Shown here: positions 47,944-59,334 of the stretch, one piece after another
Layout: each line of letters opens with the position of its first letter
How positions within the stretch are numbered: the first letter of the stretch is position 1
Assembly (NCBI RefSeq): GCF_025766255.1
Contig: NW_026516689.1
Coordinates: 62,001 to 126,000 of the forward strand
Source of the DNA: Zychaea mexicana
Taxonomy: Eukaryota > Mucoromycota > Mucoromycetes > Mucorales > Lichtheimiaceae
Direction: 5' to 3'
Length of the DNA: 64,000 nucleotides
Notes under the pieces: generated by a model
What the model was told of the DNA's origin: nothing
The model's database searches: none
What the model saw: only the letters and a program-made list of their open reading frames with translations
Translations under genes and position numbers: made by a program

Positions 47944-49291
47944 TTTTGTATAAAATAAATAAATGAGAAAAGGAAAAGGAAGCAATGATAACTAGTTTAC
48001 TACGGTCACGGTTTTAATTCAAGACTAATAATTAACTCCCACGAGTATCGTAAACCAATCCTCCCAAAGGACACTGTGTTCGATACTACACAATTTTTTA
48101 ATTATAATTGATGTATACATTTTTAGACAAAGATGGGAGAAGTATCTAATGTGTATGATTTCACTTTTTTTTGCGCCCATTAAGCTCTTCTTTAATAAAA
48201 GAATAGCAAACCTAACATATGGGATATGATTTCCATTACATTTATGTGCAGCGTATGTAGTCGTCTCACGAAGAATTCAGGTGAATGTTAAATTATGTCG
48301 CTATGTATGTCATGCTATGTCATACTTGGGAAACCAGCCAAATAAAAAAAAATCGTTAAAAGATACGATCTGTCAGATTGGTCTTCTGTGTTTCACAAGG
48401 GTTCATATACAAACAGATCTAAACAAATCATTGGTTGTGATCCCTTTTCTTCCCAGTGGAGCCTAGCGAAGTCTTCATTATTTCTATGCGGATATGTTAT
48501 TCGTTGTTAGTTGGTTCCTCAATTAACTAGCACGCTGTAAATGCGACGTATTAGTTTTCATAAACTAGCTCGATTGCAATTGTGCTCATTTCCAAGTCAA
48601 AGGCACAATCTATATGTGCGATTCTGATATGCATAATTATAAACAAATTTGCTTTTAGATGCCACCTTATAATACTATCCTGTGTATGTACCACAGGACA
48701 GAGCTAGTGCTTGTTGACATCCAAACATTTCGTCAAGCAATTGTCACAGTATTAATATGGTGGCATGGTAGTACTAATCTTAAGTACTACTTTGGCAAGT
48801 GCTCATTTTTCAGTAGTGACCAAGTTTTTTTTTTTGGGAAAAGCGAGTGCTCTGTTAACTACCTCCAAAACTGAGTACAAGCTGTCTTGTACCCATGTAG
48901 TTTTGAAGGAATACTACTTTAATAATTAGATTGATCAGCTTATAAGTAATGCTTACCTCATAAATTCAGGTTTTGAAGTGGAAGGATGTCGACTGAACGG
49001 GAGCGCAGGAGTACGGGGAAAGGAATAAGCGAACTGTATGTTGATCAAAGGCGAAAATGACCTATGCTCGATTAAACTCTCGAAAAGTAGCACACGTCTT
49101 GTCCATGTATACACATTTTGCTATTACTTTCTGCTACTATGGAACAAGTATGTGAAATTTTTTCAAGTAAATACAACGCATTTATTAACACCTTCAATTT
49201 AGATAGGGTGTGAGAAAAGAAAGATGCAGAAAGTACTAAGAATCGACAAATGATATATTCTATGCATTAAGACGAAAAGCATTCTCGCTGT
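47944..49291. other. Intergenic region between the pyrophosphatase copies
   Basis: About 1.3 kb, AT-rich, without a supported gene. Must contain the copy 1 promoter and copy 2 3' end. Frames at 48281-48466 and 48659-48874 are not coding-like. Confidence 0.45.
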
Positions 49292-50841
49292 CTAAACGAA
49301 CGACCACTCTTGATACTTTTCGTCAATGGGTGCATCTGGGACAGGTTTCTTGTTGCCCTAAAACAATCCATAACCAATTTACAGCATCAGATCGAATTTT
49401 ATACGGCGTAGCACGTTTATCCTTTTCGGAAAACTCGGTTAAAAGCCAATATTTTACCTTTGGAACCTTCTTTACTTCTTTGCTTTTTCTGTCTACATTG
49501 TTAGGTGATCCCTCAACTGACAAGTTCACGCTACATTGTAGTGTTTGAGATCAGCTCTTCTGAATAATTTCAATGCGTCAATAATGTATCTTTTTGACAT
49601 AGAAAACTTACGTCTCAATTTCGCTCTTTGCTGTGCCATTGATCAGCATTTGCCAATAACCGTGAGTTTCTACCATAAGCTTCTCGATGGATTTCTATGT
49701 AGCGTTTAAAAAGTAGGGGTAAGGTTAAGATTTCATGTACAGTAGTAATGTTTCACAACATGTAAATGTAAAAAACTTACGTGGTTCTGATATGCGCCGT
49801 CATATCCAAATTCGTTTTCGGGTTTGCCCTGTGGCATCTTGTATACAGTCAGCCAGTGCTTGATGTCAGCCAAAAGCTTATCATCGATGTCATTAATATC
49901 TGAAAGATAACAGACAAACATATCATTTCATCGGAGTTAACAAATCTGTCAGATTCACTGACATAATGACCATATGCTATGTATGCATACCGTTCAAATG
50001 AGGTGCGCGTTCATCATTGATATCAATGGCAATTAACTTCCAATCCGTTTCGCCGTCGTCGATCATGAGCAACCCTCCCAGAAGCTTGACCTGCTTGACT
50101 TGGCCTGGGTATCCTACTTGCTGACCAATATCTAAAACATCCACAGGATCGTTATCGCCACCCTTGGTGTGAACATCCGGATGGGGTACGTCGGGCTTTT
50201 CCCAAGTCTATTGGATAACATGCTTTACGTTAATATGATAATGGCTCCTAGATTCTTGTCCAGGCTTGGTCTAATGGCGCCGAATATAGTACCTGAGGAA
50301 TAGATCCGTAGTTTGCAGGATAACCATGGAATGGGAAAATATTTGCGATATAGCGAAGGCCGTTTTTATTGGTATCATGATAAATGGGATTGAACGGTTC
50401 CTCTCGATCAATCTTATACAAAGTTGGTATCATACATTGCAAAGGTAAGTACTAAGAACCAGTATCAGAAGTAAAATGATGTTTCTGCCGTATACTTGCC
50501 TCGAGCTTTGCGTTTTTCCACCGAGGGATCTCTACAACCATGTTATACACAGTAGCGTTTTTAGGATCCGGATGAAGAGGAACATCATGGAACGGTGAAA
50601 TTGGCACACCATTTTCATTTTCTAACGAGATAGAAATAAGGTACGTTCATTATGCATTATTGAAAACCGATTTAATAAATTTCATTAGAGAATGGCTATT
50701 GAACAGGATAGATGGCTTACCAAGATAAACCCGGAACTTCTCAGTGTTCAAGGCACCGATCTGTCGAAGCTTATATTCGGCACCGAAGACACTGGAGGCA
50801 GCAGCTGCGAGTAGAATTCCAAAAGTAGCAGAAACTTTCAT
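49292..50841 (-). CDS. Secretory inorganic pyrophosphatase, tandem copy 2
   Basis: Same architecture as the copy 1.35 kb downstream on the same strand. The signal peptide [20 protein letters not shown] ends at a good cleavage site before AEYKL. Following exons: [29 protein letters not shown] with [37 protein letters not shown] with [35 protein letters not shown] then [81 protein letters not shown] with EVKKVPK, and the last exon [20 protein letters not shown] ending V (stop 49292). The metal-binding Asp cluster GDNDPVD is intact. The usual fungal Ipp1 is cytosolic without a signal, so these are a distinct secretory branch. Confidence 0.88.
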
Positions 50842-50912
50842 GTTGTCACAAAGATTGTAAAGAAAAGAAGCAAGTAAGATATTAAAACATTGGCAACGAT
50901 GGTAGACGCTTC

Positions 50913-50920
50913 TTTTATAC
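50913..50920 (-). promoter_or_regulatory. TATA box of pyrophosphatase copy 2
   Basis: TATAAAAG on the minus strand about 75 nt upstream of the start codon at 50841; sequence and distance are those of a fungal TATA box. Confidence 0.5.
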
Positions 50921-52940
50921 GTCTACGAGAAATAGATACCCTATGCAATCAAGGTTTCACCAATGTTGAACGCCAGAGTATGCACATACACGTGCGGGGC
51001 CTTAACTGACGCCACTGGCCCAAATCATTTAAGATGGTATAACATACCTGCCCGCACGTGTGAAATTGATGCAAGACGATGGCTAGCCCGCTAAATGCTG
51101 GTATTGACAATGACGCTTGATCTAGTACTTTTTTAGATTCTGATGTATGTGGTTCCTGAAACAATGTTTTACATCTCGTTCGACTGTCAGTTTTTATCGC
51201 CGTTGCTTCCTACCTATATAATGGTGGTACTACTAAAACCACTATTCCTATTTTCCTTGTGTGAACCTCCCTTCTCCCCAAGATATAAAGTTTTCTTCGC
51301 CGACAACAGATAATTTGCTTCATTTGTTGCAGATCCCAGCAAACTGGATTGATCTAAAAGTAACTCAGTTCGCCAAGCGACACTTTGGAATTTACCCCCT
51401 TGCAGATCATTGAAGAGGCGCGTCAACAAAGCATTTATATAAGCCAAACAAAACAAGTGTCATTGTACGATTTAAGAAGAGGCGCACACATGTTTGTTTA
51501 GAATACATGCACTGTTTACATCTGAAAGGCTGTATGCAAGCATATGTGCTCGGAACAATATGGTTTTTGATAAAAAAAACAATAGCTTTAGCTCATTACT
51601 GTTACACATGTCTGTTGCATTGATGATGAAACAATTGCATAGGCTACGATGCAGTCGTCAAGACGTACATACATAATTTCAACATTCCGATTAATAGATA
51701 CATTAATCGAGAATCATCTAAATGTTTCGCACTAGTCTTTAAGCAGATTATTGGCTGTTAGTGAGCGGGAGTATAACACAAATGATCTGCTAATAATATG
51801 GCTCTGAAAGTCATCACTAAAAATTATAGCCAAATATAAAAGCAGGAGGTGAAAGGAAAAAAGGAAGTTGGGTAAATTTATGCTTGAGTGTCTAAGAATT
51901 CGCCCTCTTCTTTTGAAGTCGATAAAATAAGTTGAAAGCAATGCCACTTGTTGCATCGGAAAAATGGGCGAGCACGGGAGAAGTAAGTTCCTCTACCATG
52001 TTTTTCTGCTTTTTGTTGCAGTGAGAAATGATGAGAATTCAAACACCTGCGGCGCAACTGGATAAAAACCAGTAATGTGGCAATATGCAACAGCTGGCTC
52101 ATAGTAACTCAGCTGCTTTGCTTTGTTTCTTCTGGAAAATCTTTTGTGATGCTTTTTTGACGCTGGTATCAATACAGTAGGGACTGGATAAGACAAATTG
52201 CATAGCTATGATTTTTGACGCTGATGGAAAATAACAAGATGAATTACAACAAGCTATGGATTGAAACTACTGATCCGCTATGGAGGGGTCGTCTGATAAT
52301 GGAAGCGGCGCCAAAAGGAAGATTTTGCCAAGACCTACATATGCGTTTGTGCAGCATGTGAAAGTCGATCTTGCTGTCCGTGAATACCACAGGTTCCTAC
52401 ACTACAGAAAGAGTGGCAAACATTGCACTTTTTAAGAATAGTTTGGCATTTGCAGCAAAAAGACGAAGCAAAAGTTTGAAGCAGTAAAATATGAACTCCG
52501 GACTGAATTGCCGTGCTCCGCTATACATGTGCTATCATATAGTCAATGTGCGCAGCAGTAGCATGCAGTGTAAAGTTTTGTGTGCCGATGCTTTGGTATC
52601 GTCGTTGCCCAGCCCATTGTGCTTGTTTACATAATTGCAGGCTGCTTCACATAAGAGACTATTTAAATGAGAATCTATAGAATTGGACTCGTTTCGTTAA
52701 AGAAAGGGTACATCAGATCCCTTTCTTGCAGGGTATTTCGAGGATCTGTTACAAAATAAGCTTACACGAGGCCCATTGTTCTGGTACAACTCAGATTTTC
52801 CAGAGTAGTACACCGCAAGGTAAGACAGAGAGAGGCAACACTTATGAGAAAGAAGACCTGCTTTCTTGATTTCTCTTTTTCCTTTCCCTTTCCCTTTCCC
52901 TTCTTTTTCTTACGTAGTTTAATAAGAAATATCGCATTTC
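50921..52940. other. Intergenic region, no supported gene
   Basis: Two kilobases without a recognisable gene. A 48-codon ATG frame at about 52280-52426 and several overlapping minus-strand frames (51878-52196) lack family features. A CCCTTT repeat (tttcctttccctttcccttt) at 52870-52902 lies just before the second AIG1-like gene and may belong to its promoter. Confidence 0.4.
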
Positions 52941-54182
52941 ATGACGTACTCGGATGAGCGATTGGAGCCATCTCCTTATGCCATCATTCGGTGGTTTGGC
53001 TTTGATAAATTTATTCCTGAGGCAGCGGTGACTTCACACTGGGTTTCTTCAAACGTTTTTCTTTGTATACGCTCGATCGTTGCGTTGTACTCAACCATCG
53101 TCATCTGGACAAACATTGGATCCTCTGCGCGAGACGGAACGATTCAGAGCTTTTTTGCATTTTTTACAACCCTTACATTTATCGGCTTGCATGCATATCT
53201 TGTGGTAAAACACATCACAAAAAAAAACTGTTGACTTTTTCCCTTTGTGAGCGGAGAAGAGAAGTAGTGTTGGACAAAGCTAAAAAGATCAATTCTTGTA
53301 GACGGCGGTATATCATCATGTTAGATACATCTTAGCTAAGCGACAGCTTGTTTCTTTCTTTAATCAACCAGCGGTCCTTAATTACCTCTACTACTATCTC
53401 TACCACACAATTCTCGTGTTCAAGTATGTTATATAAATGAGAGCCAAACACAATGAACAGGAGGAGAAGCATTCCTTTTTTTTTAAAGCTAATAATATGC
53501 TGCTTTTTCAATTTGTATAGTATCATTACTCCTGTAGTGTATTGGGCCCTCTTGGCAGATGTCCAAGGACGTACGTACAGAGAAATGTCTTATCTGGGGA
53601 AACGTATATATTGTACAACTCACATTCAATACTTGTTTCGTTTAAAACTATATAGAGGGCAGCAATGCTTTGGGCGTTTGGTTGAACGTGTCTGTACACG
53701 GTGTATCTTTCTTTATGATGATGTCTGAAATGATATTCTGTCGTATCAAGATGCAGATGAATATAGTCCTGCTGATTGTGATCCATGTCATTTTGTACAT
53801 GTTTTTAAGTTTCATCGTGCATGCTAGGTATGTAAGAGAAGTGATGATGAAGGTGGATTTAATGGATTGTTACACAGCATGGTCCGTTTTATTCCACATG
53901 CTTTATACTAAGAAATTCATAACCAACATAATTATATGCAACAGTGCAGGATTTTGGGTGTACCCTTTTCTTGACTGGGACCAAGGACCTGTTGCCGCTG
54001 GTCTTTATATTGGTGTGGGCGCGTGCTTTGTGGTTGTCTTTTTCCTCCAAATGTTGTTCCATTTAATTCGTGATTGGATCGCCAAGATAACTGGACGAGG
54101 CACCGTGGCAGTCAAGCATGAACAGCAACGGGAGCTGGAACAGCCGGAAATGGCTGAACGTCGGGATATTGAAGAGGCATAA
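52941..54182 (+). CDS. AIG1/FAR-17a-like multipass membrane protein, copy B
   Basis: Five exons join in frame to 281 residues: 52941-53204, 53302-53423, 53521-53570, 53656-53827 and 53945-54182. Each block matches copy A at 17.4-18.9 kb: YAIIRWFGFDKFIPEAAVTS, TTLTFIGLHAYLVV (presumed catalytic Thr), AVYHHVRYILAKRQLVSFFN with NYLYYYLYHTILVFK, IITPVVYWALLADVQG, WLNVSVHGVSFFMMMSEMIF (presumed catalytic His), GFWVYPFLDWDQGPVAAG and LFHLIRDWIAKITGRG. The tail is charged and shorter. Exon 3 here corresponds to two exons of copy A, so one intron differs between the copies. Probable integral membrane lipid hydrolase of the AIG1/ADTRP type; function in fungi is unknown to me. Confidence 0.78.
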
Positions 54183-57100
54183 TTACCCTTATATTTACTA
54201 CTCTACACTTTCTTCTAAACTGTAATTGTATAAGTATTGTACCTTTTAATATTAGCCCTACTCAGTGCTATGTACTGCTAGCTACATGTGAACATTTTAT
54301 TTTCACATCATAATCCGCATAATGGAATACGCATACGAGGAAACAGCGCAACACGTATAAACCCCTAAACGCTTTTACATGCCTTTGAGTGCCTGTAGAT
54401 TCGCACGAGATCTGCTTAGAAAGATGCCGAAAAGACATCCCAGGTATCCAAAGATGAATTACGGCATTTAAAGTTTTGGGATGATTGAATGTAGGTTTTT
54501 TCGTCGTCATTGCCTGATATTGAATCGTCTATCCATGTTACCCTTTATGATCGTGATTAATCTTTTGAACGGCTTGATACAGCGATGAAAAATTGAAAAA
54601 CCTAACAGGAAGTAGTATTGAATTACCCTTTCCCCACAAAATTTAGTATACAAAACAAGAAAATGCAGAATGCCTCAACTTTCACTGTCAATTTCAGTAC
54701 CTGTAGCAAACCAGCTGACGTTATGATCTCGGCATGTGGTGAGTACTTCATATTGTATTGTGAGCTGAATGCGCTACACATAATTCGTTTGATCATGAAA
54801 GGTGAAGAGAAAGAACATTATAGTTGTGTTTGGTCACTTGGGATAACCGATGCTTTTAAATGATCGAATAGCAGCTTTGTTGTCAATTACAGTATTGAAT
54901 TTAAATCCACTACTGTATGCTTCTTCCAACGCCAGCTTCATCTTCTTTGTCACACTTTGGCTGCGTTCTATACCGAATCTGAGTAATATAAGCCCAAGAA
55001 CTGCAGAGATCGCTTTTGAATCAATCGATGTCATTTCAGCTATAATCCATTGGACCTCCTTTAATTTCAAATATAGATTTCGTGAAATTAAGGGATTGTG
55101 AAAGTTAACGGATACTAGGACAGACTCCCATGCGCGGACGTTCCTTTATCCATGCACATTTTGGTGTTACACATATTTCCAACTCCCATATGGATCACAT
55201 AATTCACATAGCGTACTTATCTTAATACATTTTATCTGGCCGGATTGATCTTTTACTCCGTATCCTATATCACTTGATCCTCATTTTTAATAATTTGCGT
55301 CAATAGACTCATTAAACGCACAGGCTTTAGTAGTTGCCAAGGATAAACCTTTTCTTATCAATACAGAGCAGATATAACTCCGTAAGGTTTCAACACTGAA
55401 TGATCCTTTGAAAGTGAAATATCCGAGGGTTGAAAGTACGGATGTGAAATTAAAGGTGGTCCGCTGTACGATATTGGTTATTAGTGGTTGTTGCTGATGT
55501 TTAGGCTTGGTATATATGAGGATTAACAACATTGGGTCAGTTATAGAAGACTCGTCACATTGATTATTTGAGTGCAATAAAAGTTGAATATGTTTCATGG
55601 TTACTAATTGTTCGTAGTCACAATGCAAGTATGACGAGATATTATGTCTTTATTATACACACAGACCACATCGTATCCATAGTAGCGTTATATGTAGTTT
55701 CGCATAAATTTTTCGTTCATTGCTTCTGTCATCTCCACGAGCTCTAGTATAACGCATGGTTACATATAGATACCAGCAGAAACGAAACACCTACTGCTGC
55801 TCTTGATGAGAATGCTAACGTCTCAGATGGGCTTCTCTTATCTGATGAGGACGAGGATGTTGGAAGCTATGTTAAATATATTGATGGTTTTCGATGATGA
55901 TGATGACGATAGACTTACTTTATGGGAACGATGTGAAGGATGTGAAATGAAATACAACAGTTGTTCTTGTTGTAATATTGGTGAACCACATAATACTATC
56001 TATAATGAGTAGCATGAAAAACTAGGCTTTTATCTTGAGCAGTGTATCCAATGTATATGCGCCTTTCAGCAACAACTCTGACAATGTTGATTCTTCGACA
56101 TCCTTCCGCCTTTCGCGACCCAGATGCATTATATTAGTTTGCGCTCGGTATGTGATGTAATTGATGTCATGGTATTGAAACATGGAACCATTGTTGGTTA
56201 CGTTCCAGTGCATACAAGAACTACTCTGTCAACAAGCCATCGGTTTATACACGTTTCCTTAGAAGGGCAGTATATGAGTCATTCAGATCTAGTCGCTTTA
56301 CGCAAAAACGATCCGAAAAACCTGGAAAATCTCAAGTGGCATCGTTGTGGAAGCCGCAGAACTGTGAACGATGTACGTAGTTCTCATTACTGTGTTTGTC
56401 AAACAGCTTGATTCCTTCACTGATAACAGAATTTCCATATGTTGCTTTTCGTCGCGCAGGTGACAGGTCTGCAGAGCATTAATTTTATCGTGGGAAAATC
56501 CCTGCTCCTTTTTCTTCCGTTCTCTTATTCCGATTCTTTTTTCCTCGCTGCAATCCTTCTTGCAAGACTGCGAAGAATCGATTAAGCGGAATAGCAAAAG
56601 GTACACTACTCAGGGATACATATAATAATAATATGCTAGTACGAAGAAGAATCCCCGCCTTGTTTCCCGGTGGGTCAACGCTGTGTTGTTTGCTCATTAA
56701 AAATCGAATGCACGCGCGCGCTGTGTGTCATTGACGTATCTTGAAAGTACCTTTCAATTGGTTTGCTGGACAAAAAGTCCGCTCCACAATTTTCCGGATC
56801 AACCTTTTTGCTCGTTTCGGGAAGTGATGTCAGTGTCAAGCGGCGAGCACTTTGCGGGGTAGCGGATAATGTTATTGGCGACGGGCGGCATGAAACCATA
56901 TCAAAGAATATTCGTGGTTGATATCGCTAAGCTTTTATACTATGCACGACTTGTTTTCTTTAGTTAGTCAATGACGTACTCACTCATACTAAGATTGGTC
57001 TAGCAGCTGGAATGATGAAGAAGACTGGAAAGAAAGAGAAGAGAAAGGACGGTGGCTAAACCATGTTGATCTGGTAATTTATAGACAATGTACATAAAAA

Positions 57101-57203
57101 AAGGATTTGACACGGTGGAAGAGAGAACTGAGTTTCACATTTCTCCATATTCTGCGTCCAATGATGAAAAGGTTTTGGAGTAGCGGTCCATCCAGAGAGC
57201 CGC
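54183..57203. other. Gene-poor region with coding-like fragments
   Basis: No gene is firmly supported over 3 kb. Coding-like fragments include a minus-strand frame at 54834-55070 (AEMTSIDSKAISAVLGLI, MKLALEEAYSSGFKFN), another at 55287-55628, an acidic plus-strand piece near 55775-55896 (NVSDGLLLSDEDEDVGS), and an ATG-started minus frame 56675-56899 with an RRLTLTSLPETSKKVDPENC segment followed by a possible GTACTT donor. None matches a family I know. The last could be the first exon of a small gene ending near 56485. Confidence 0.3.
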
Positions 57204-57212
57204 ATATATAAA
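57204..57212 (+). promoter_or_regulatory. TATA box of the malate synthase gene
   Basis: atatataaa about 105-110 bp upstream of the start codon at 57316, followed by a C/T-rich leader. Fits a regulated fungal promoter. Confidence 0.55.
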
Positions 57213-57315
57213 GTGGCCTCGCGAGAACACGATCGCACAGTTTTGCATTGTCTTTTTCCTGCTCATTCCTCCTAATACTTTGTCTTATACGCCCAAAAAA
57301 AAGTTTACAAGAAAA

Positions 57316-59334
57316 ATGACTCTATTCAACAACAACGTACCTGGTGTCTCTGTCTTGGGCACTGTTTCTACCAAGGAAGAAGCCGCCATCCTATCACCCG
57401 AAGCTCTGCAGTTCGTGGCAACATTGCACCGTCAGTTCAACCAAACTCGCAAGTCCTTGCTGGTCAAGCGTGCTGAGCGTCAGTTGGCTATTGATCAAGG
57501 CGAGCTGCCCGACTTTTTATCGGAAACCGCTTCCATCCGTCAAGATCCCAACTGGAAGGGTGCCTCTCTTGCTCCCGGTCTTGAAGATCGCCGTGTGGAA
57601 ATTACTGGTCCAGTCGACCGCAAGATGGTGATCAACGCCCTCAATTCGGGTGCTTCCACGTTCATGGCAGACTTTGAAGGTATGCGGGAGGTGATTTGAA
57701 TAAAAAAGAAAAATAGAGTGATCTGCTATCAAAATGTTGCCATACCTACTAACCGTCTCTTCTTGATATGATGTGCATAGATTCCAGCTCTCCCACTTGG
57801 GAAAACTGTCTCTCTGGTCAAGTTAACATGTACGATGCTATCCGTCGCACAATTACATTCACTAACCCTGATGGTAAAAAGTACGAGCTGCGCAAGGATA
57901 GTCAAATTGCCACTCTTCTCGTAAGGTAAGCTATCCGAATTACTTTTTTCCCGTGCAGTATTAGACTGAGATGGGTATGTGTCTCTTATCAAACATGAGC
58001 TAACATTGTGGTTATTGACCTTTTTTAGACCAAGAGGATGGCATATGGTTGAAAAGCACGTAATCATCGATGGTGAGCCTGCTTCTGCCTCGATTTTTGA
58101 CTTTGGCATCTACTTCTTCCACAACGCAAAGGAACTTATTCAACTTGGGGCTGGTCCTTATTACTATTTGCCAAAGATGGAATCACATTTGGAAGCTAGG
58201 CAAGGCTTGGTTACAACTATTGTTTACCCTTTTTCCTTTATGTGGGAAAGTGTGATATAACAGTGCATTAAATGCGGTTATCTGATATTATAGACTGTGG
58301 AATGATATCTTCAATGCCGCACAAGATGCTCTTTCTGTACCACGCGGCACCATTCGCGGAACCGTTCTAATTGAAACCATCCTTGCTGCCTTTGAGATGG
58401 AAGAAATCATTTATGAGCTGCGACAGCACTCTGCAGGACTGAACTGCGGACGCTGGGATTACATTTTTAGCTTCATTAAACGATTCCGTGAGCATCCTGA
58501 GTTCGTGCTGCCCGACCGCTCGCAGGTTACCATGACCGTGCCCTTCATGGATGCCTATGTCCGTCTTTTGATCAAGACATGCCACAAGCGTGGTGTCCAT
58601 GCCATGGGTGGTATGGCTGCGCAGATCCCTATCAAGAACAATCCACGAGCTAACGAAGCTGCCATGGCCAAGGTCACCGCCGATAAGTTCCGTGAAGTGA
58701 AGGCTGGCCACGATGGGTATGTGTCTATGAGGGGGGGTTAAATCTCACGCGTGGCAATAACAAATGAAGGAAGCAGGAAATATATCTAACCGAAGAAAAA
58801 CTTATTTACAACCATAGCACTTGGGTGTGCCATCCAGCTTTGCTTAAGATTGCCATGGACGTCTTCAACGAACACATGCCCAAAGCAAACCAGCTTGAAG
58901 TGACCCGTGATGACGTTCAAGTCACTGCTGCCGACTTGTTGCATATTCCATCTGGTACGATTACTGAAGAAGGCATTCGTGACAACCTTCGCGTTGGACT
59001 TCAATATATGGAAGCTTGGATTCGAGGTGTTGGATGTGTTCCTTTGAACCACATGATGGAGGATGCCGCGACAGCCGAAATCTCTCGCTCACAGTTGTGG
59101 CAGTGGGCACGACACAAGGCAAAGACCGTCGAGGGCATTGTCATCACCCCAGAGCTCAACTTGAAACTGTTGGATGAAGTATGCGCACAAATCAAAGAGG
59201 AAATGGGTGGAGACAAATACGCTGCAAGCAAGTTTGAGATCGCAAAGAAGGCTTTTGCCACCAATGTAACTGGTGAACATTACGACGAGTTTTTAACAAC
59301 CTTGCTCTACGATGATATCGTCACTATCGCTTAG
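57316..59334 (+). CDS. Malate synthase (glyoxylate cycle)
   Basis: Condenses acetyl-CoA with glyoxylate to malate, needed for growth on acetate and fatty acids. Five exons join in frame to 539 residues: 57316-57679, 57781-57925, 58029-58199, 58294-58716 and 58818-59334. Family segments: [138 protein letters not shown] (substrate Arg and metal Glu), [69 protein letters not shown]. The third intron (58200-58293) begins GC, not GT. The protein ends DDIVTIA, without the SKL-like PTS1 usual for peroxisomal malate synthase. Confidence 0.96.
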
